Shown here one piece after another: positions 6,265-7,167 of a stretch of 7,167 bases of DNA. The stretch is from Thermoleophilaceae bacterium (lineage in GTDB: Bacteria; Actinomycetota; Thermoleophilia; Solirubrobacterales; Thermoleophilaceae): positions 1-7,167 of the forward strand of contig JACCZR010000181.1 in NCBI GenBank assembly GCA_013695855.1, given 5' to 3'. The notes beneath the pieces are model-generated. The model was not told the origin of the DNA, made no database searches, and saw only the letters and a program-made list of their open reading frames with translations. Position numbers and translations under genes: made by a program. The number at the start of each line of letters is the position of its first letter. The stretch's first letter is position 1.

Positions 6265-6270
6265 ACGATA
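6265..6270 (-). promoter_or_regulatory. Putative -10 hexamer TATCGT for the lower-GC GT-C gene
   Basis: The minus strand reads TATCGT, then seven bases, then ATG at 6257. With the usual distance from hexamer to start site, transcription would begin at or next to the A of the ATG, giving a leaderless mRNA. No Shine-Dalgarno is present to argue against this. The hexamer lies in the 31-base gap after the oxidoreductase stop, so this gene may be transcribed on its own even though it follows another gene on the same strand. No good -35 is visible. Confidence 0.35.
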
Positions 6271-6288
6271 ATGGTGGGCCGCTGGCAG

Positions 6289-7167
6289 CTAGTCGCCTTT
6301 GAGCAGCGACGCCGCCTCGCGCCCCAGCCGGACCGCGTAGTTGGTCCCGCGGTCCTCGGGGTAGACCTGCGTGGTGTTGGCCAGCAGCAGGCCATCGACG
6401 CCGGTCTGGAGCGGCGGCCTGCGCTCGCGGTAGCCGGGGGTGACGATCGGCTGGGCGTCGGGCTCGCTGAACAGCCAGCGCTCGCGAACCCACGAGCGCT
6501 CGAACGCCGGGTTCACCCGGCGCAGGCCCGGCTCGTACTCGGACAGCAGGGCGTCGGCGCCGAGGCTCAGCAGGCGGTCGTCCTGGGCGGTGTAGTTGGC
6601 CACGTAGAGGAAGTGGCGGCCGCTCAGTGCCTCGGCCCCCACGAGGCGCTCCTGCTCGATCAAGCCCACGAAGGGCAGCCCTCGGTCGGCCACGTTGGTC
6701 CAGTAGAAGGGCGAAAAGCCGCGGTCGAGCTCCAGCACGAGGCAGAGCGCGGCGTGGTACTCGATCGAGCGCAGCCGGGCCAGGTAGCCGTCGGCCAGGT
6801 CGCGGGCCAGCGAGGGCTCGAGCAGCGCCTCGAACACGCGGTTGGGCACGGTGGCCAGGACCGCGTGGTAGCTCTCCTCGCCTTCGGGCTCGAACGCCCG
6901 CGGGTCGTGGCCGCGGCGAAAGGACTCCGGCGCTGCGGCGGTCACCACGAAACGCCCTTCCCGCCGCGCGATGCGGGCGGCCGGGCGGTCGATGAGGACG
7001 CGGCCGCCGCGGGCCTCGACCTCTTCGCTCAGGCGCCCGAACAGCGGCTCGAACGTGCCCCTGGGGTAGCCGAGCACCTCTCCCCGGGCCTCGGCGCCCT
7101 TGATCTGCCGGCGCAGGGTGAGCTTGCTCCACAGCCAGGCCATCGAGATGTCCTCCGCGCGATCGCC
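6289..7167 (-). CDS. FAD-dependent oxidoreductase, amine-oxidase superfamily (N-terminus beyond the window)
   Basis: The frame is open to the right edge, so 292 C-terminal residues are visible and the N-terminal FAD-binding Rossmann GxGxxG motif should lie beyond base 7167. An internal ATG at 7143 exists, but the residues before it (GDRAEDIS) read as part of the protein, so it is not the start. Superfamily marks include GYPRGTFEPLFGRLSEEVE (about 33-51), the element that precedes the substrate domain, then VLATVPNRVFEALL and, near the end, LLLANTTQVYPEDRGTNYA, the C-terminal FAD-contact segment. Relatives include protoporphyrinogen-oxidase-like, phytoene-desaturase-like and UDP-galactopyranose-mutase-like proteins. 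In a glycosyltransferase neighbourhood, a redox or isomerase step on a sugar or lipid carrier is plausible but unproven. The gene ends at TAG 6289-6291. Confidence 0.85.
   Translation of the reverse strand, partial: GDRAEDISMAWLWSKLTLRRQIKGAEARGEVLGYPRGTFEPLFGRLSEEVEARGGRVLIDRPAARIARREGRFVVTAAAPESFRRGHDPRAFEPEGEESYHAVLATVPNRVFEALLEPSLARDLADGYLARLRSIEYHAALCLVLELDRGFSPFYWTNVADRGLPFVGLIEQERLVGAEALSGRHFLYVANYTAQDDRLLSLGADALLSEYEPGLRRVNPAFERSWVRERWLFSEPDAQPIVTPGYRERRPPLQTGVDGLLLANTTQVYPEDRGTNYAVRLGREAASLLKGD

Noticed and set aside
6258..6395. Upstream extension of the second GT-C gene
   Set aside because: The added residues are Arg/Thr/Cys-rich, overlap the oxidoreductase coding region and precede a typical first membrane helix at ATG 6257.
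6254..7132. A second minus-strand open frame in another phase across the oxidoreductase region
   Set aside because: Its product is Arg/Pro/Gly-rich and lacks motifs, while the other phase carries GYPRG and the YPEDRGTNY segment.

Overview
This window is high-GC bacterial DNA (my hand counts give about 72% GC over much of the second methyltransferase gene). The protein style (Ala/Arg/Leu-rich), the near absence of Shine-Dalgarno sequences, and TAnnnT hexamers placed just upstream of some start codons fit an actinobacterium. A Thermoleophilia/Solirubrobacterales-type organism is my best guess, but the sequence does not prove it. Seven protein-coding genes fill almost the whole window. No rRNA, tRNA, CRISPR array, transposase or phage gene was seen.

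Layout from left to right. (1) A leftward pair: a polytopic ArnT/PMT-like GT-C glycosyltransferase (start 2129, stop 858), followed 2 bases later by a family-2 glycosyltransferase that starts with GTG at 855 and runs off the left edge. (2) An 88-base divergent intergenic region (2130-2217) with a promoter-like hexamer for the leftward pair. (3) A rightward trio: a class I SAM-dependent methyltransferase (2218-3018), a membrane fatty-acid-desaturase-fold di-iron enzyme (3075-4040), and a second SAM methyltransferase with an N-terminal four-cysteine zinc-ribbon-like segment (4049-5056). (4) A second leftward pair: the C-terminal part of an FAD-dependent oxidoreductase of the amine-oxidase/UDP-galactopyranose-mutase-like superfamily entering from the right edge (stop at 6289), then a second multi-spanning GT-C-type glycosyltransferase (6257-5046). 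The last gene converges on the second methyltransferase, and their ends overlap by 11 bases.

Taken together the locus looks like part of a cell-envelope glycan or glycolipid cluster. The two GT-C proteins would transfer sugars from polyprenyl-phosphate donors outside the membrane. The GT2 enzyme would use a nucleotide sugar on the cytosolic side. The two methyltransferases and the desaturase would tailor the sugar or its lipid carrier, and the FAD enzyme would carry out a redox step or sugar isomerisation. The product is unknown, and no flippase, polymerase or priming transferase is visible. The most unusual parts are the methyltransferase-desaturase-methyltransferase arrangement and the lower-GC (about 65%) GT-C gene at 5046-6257 between higher-GC neighbours. 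I did not find a clear, wholly new system.
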